Source of the DNA: Polaromonas sp. | GTDB taxonomy: Bacteria; Pseudomonadota; Gammaproteobacteria; Burkholderiales; Burkholderiaceae_C | Assembly (NCBI RefSeq): GCF_029945925.1 | Contig: NZ_JAQSDN010000039.1 | Span: 1-64,000, forward strand | Direction: 5' to 3' | DNA: 64,000 bases | In this document: positions 63,215 to 64,000 of the stretch, one piece after another | Numbering within the stretch: the stretch's first letter is position 1 | How the letters are laid out: every line of letters begins with the position of its first letter | The notes under the pieces: model-generated | Told to the model about the DNA's origin: nothing | Database searches by the model: none | Seen by the model: only the letters and a program-made list of their open reading frames with translations | Made by a program: the position numbers and the translations under genes

Positions 63215-64000
63215 ATGCGCTACCGCGACCTGCGCGATTTCATGGCCCAGCTCGAGCTGACCGGCGACCTGCGCCGCCTGGCCGAGCCCGTGTCGCCCCA
63301 TCTGGAAATGACGGCACTGTGCGACCGCGTCCTGCGTGCCGGGGGCCCGGCCCTCTTGTTCGAACACCCCACCGGACACAACATGCCGGTGCTGGCCAAC
63401 CTGTTCGGCACGCCGGCACGTGTGGCGCGCGCCATGGGTGTAACCGACTTGCGCGCGCTGCGTTCCTTTGGCGAGGTGCTCGCTGCCCTCAAGGAACCCG
63501 AAGCGCCCAAGGGCCTGAAAGACATGCTCGGTCTGGGTGGGCTGCTCAAAACCTTGTGGCACATGGCGCCGCGTGAATTGCGTTCGGCGCCCTGCCAGGA
63601 GGTGGTGTGGGAAGGTGCCGACGTCGATCTCACGCGCCTGCCGGTGCAGCACTGCTGGCCCGGCGACGTCGCGCCCCTGGTCACCTGGGGCCTGGTCATC
63701 ACCCAGGGGCCGCACAAGCCGCGGCAAAACCTGGGCATTTACCGCCAGCAGGTGCTCTCACGCAACCAGCTCATCATGCGCTGGCTGGCGCACCGCGGCG
63801 GCGCGCTCGATTTTCGCGACCATGGTGCGGCGAATCCGGGCCAACCCTATCCCGTGGCGGTCGCGCTGGGGGCCGATCCGGCCACCATCCTCGGCGCGGT
63901 GACACCGGTGCCCGACAGCCTGTCCGAGTACCAGTTCGCCGGCCTGTTGCGCGGCGCACGTACCGATGTCGTGCGCGCGCTGGGCAGCGGTTTGCGCGTA
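63215..64000 (+). CDS. ubiD: UbiD-family prenyl-FMN-dependent decarboxylase, 3'-truncated by window edge
   Basis: The first 262 residues, open to the right edge, begin [22 protein letters not shown], followed by [30 protein letters not shown] and the central domain [14 protein letters not shown] segment and [18 protein letters not shown]. UbiD removes the carboxyl group from polyprenyl-4-hydroxybenzoate and needs prenyl-FMN from UbiX, encoded immediately upstream. The catalytic Glu/Arg region lies beyond the window. In this cluster the ubiquinone assignment is strong, although UbiD homologues also act on other aromatic acids. Confidence 0.92.
   Translation, partial: MRYRDLRDFMAQLELTGDLRRLAEPVSPHLEMTALCDRVLRAGGPALLFEHPTGHNMPVLANLFGTPARVARAMGVTDLRALRSFGEVLAALKEPEAPKGLKDMLGLGGLLKTLWHMAPRELRSAPCQEVVWEGADVDLTRLPVQHCWPGDVAPLVTWGLVITQGPHKPRQNLGIYRQQVLSRNQLIMRWLAHRGGALDFRDHGAANPGQPYPVAVALGADPATILGAVTPVPDSLSEYQFAGLLRGARTDVVRALGSGLRV

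Overview
The window reads as chromosomal DNA of a betaproteobacterium of the order Burkholderiales, most likely Comamonadaceae (Polaromonas/Rhodoferax-like). This is inferred from the high GC content, three Bug-type (TTT) periplasmic receptors, the CoA-dependent aminoaromatic gene set, and GC-rich dispersed intergenic repeats of a kind I associate with that family. No rRNA, tRNA, CRISPR array or prophage was seen.

1-16.5 kb: a c-di-GMP-controlled cell-surface adhesion locus. A giant RTX/VCBS adhesin, cut by the left edge, is followed by convergent lapD-like and lapG-like genes and a divergent TolC-family outer-membrane protein with an extra C-terminal NTF2-like domain. Together they form a LapA/LapD/LapG/LapE-type adhesin retention and release system. 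A PAS-REC protein without an output domain follows.

16.7-24.1 kb: a tightly overlapping minus-strand operon for CoA-dependent aerobic degradation of an ortho-substituted benzoate, probably 2-aminobenzoate. It encodes a two-domain monooxygenase/reductase, a MarR regulator, an enoyl-CoA hydratase, an acyl-CoA dehydrogenase, an aryl-CoA ligase, a hotdog thioesterase and a RidA-type deaminase. A promoter with an embedded inverted repeat lies upstream.

24.3-39.2 kb: a 2OG-Fe(II) oxygenase, a DUF1840 protein, two orphan TTT receptors, and a long minus-strand operon. That operon has an acyl-CoA synthetase, a complete branched-chain-type ABC transporter (LivG/H/M/receptor/LivF) and a PaaK-like ligase. 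A second ABC receptor and a Crp/Fnr-family regulator lie upstream, with two matching candidate operators. Seven intergenic copies and one intragenic copy of a GC-rich repeat lie between 22.8 and 34.3 kb, most of them directly after stop codons.

39.3-50.9 kb: housekeeping and envelope genes. These are a RluF/RsuA-type pseudouridine synthase, a 226-bp MITE-like element with terminal inverted repeats and target duplication, a lipase-like hydrolase, a QseBC-type two-component system with 11-bp direct-repeat boxes, htpG, an M23 peptidase with an L,D-transpeptidase, a third TTT receptor, and an FAH-family protein.

51.0-64.0 kb: an anaerobic/nitric-oxide respiratory region. On the minus strand, DUF2249, quinol NO reductase, DUF2249, NsrR, a MIP18-type Fe-S factor, two NnrS-like membrane proteins, a RIO kinase and an alternative oxidase follow one promoter carrying an NsrR-like box and an FNR-like box. 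On the plus strand, ubiU, ubiV, an HlyIII-family gene, ubiT, a DGC-domain gene, ubiX and ubiD (cut by the right edge) form an oxygen-independent ubiquinone cluster, also preceded by an FNR-like site. The oxidase, NO reductase and quinone genes suggest a facultative, denitrification-exposed lifestyle.
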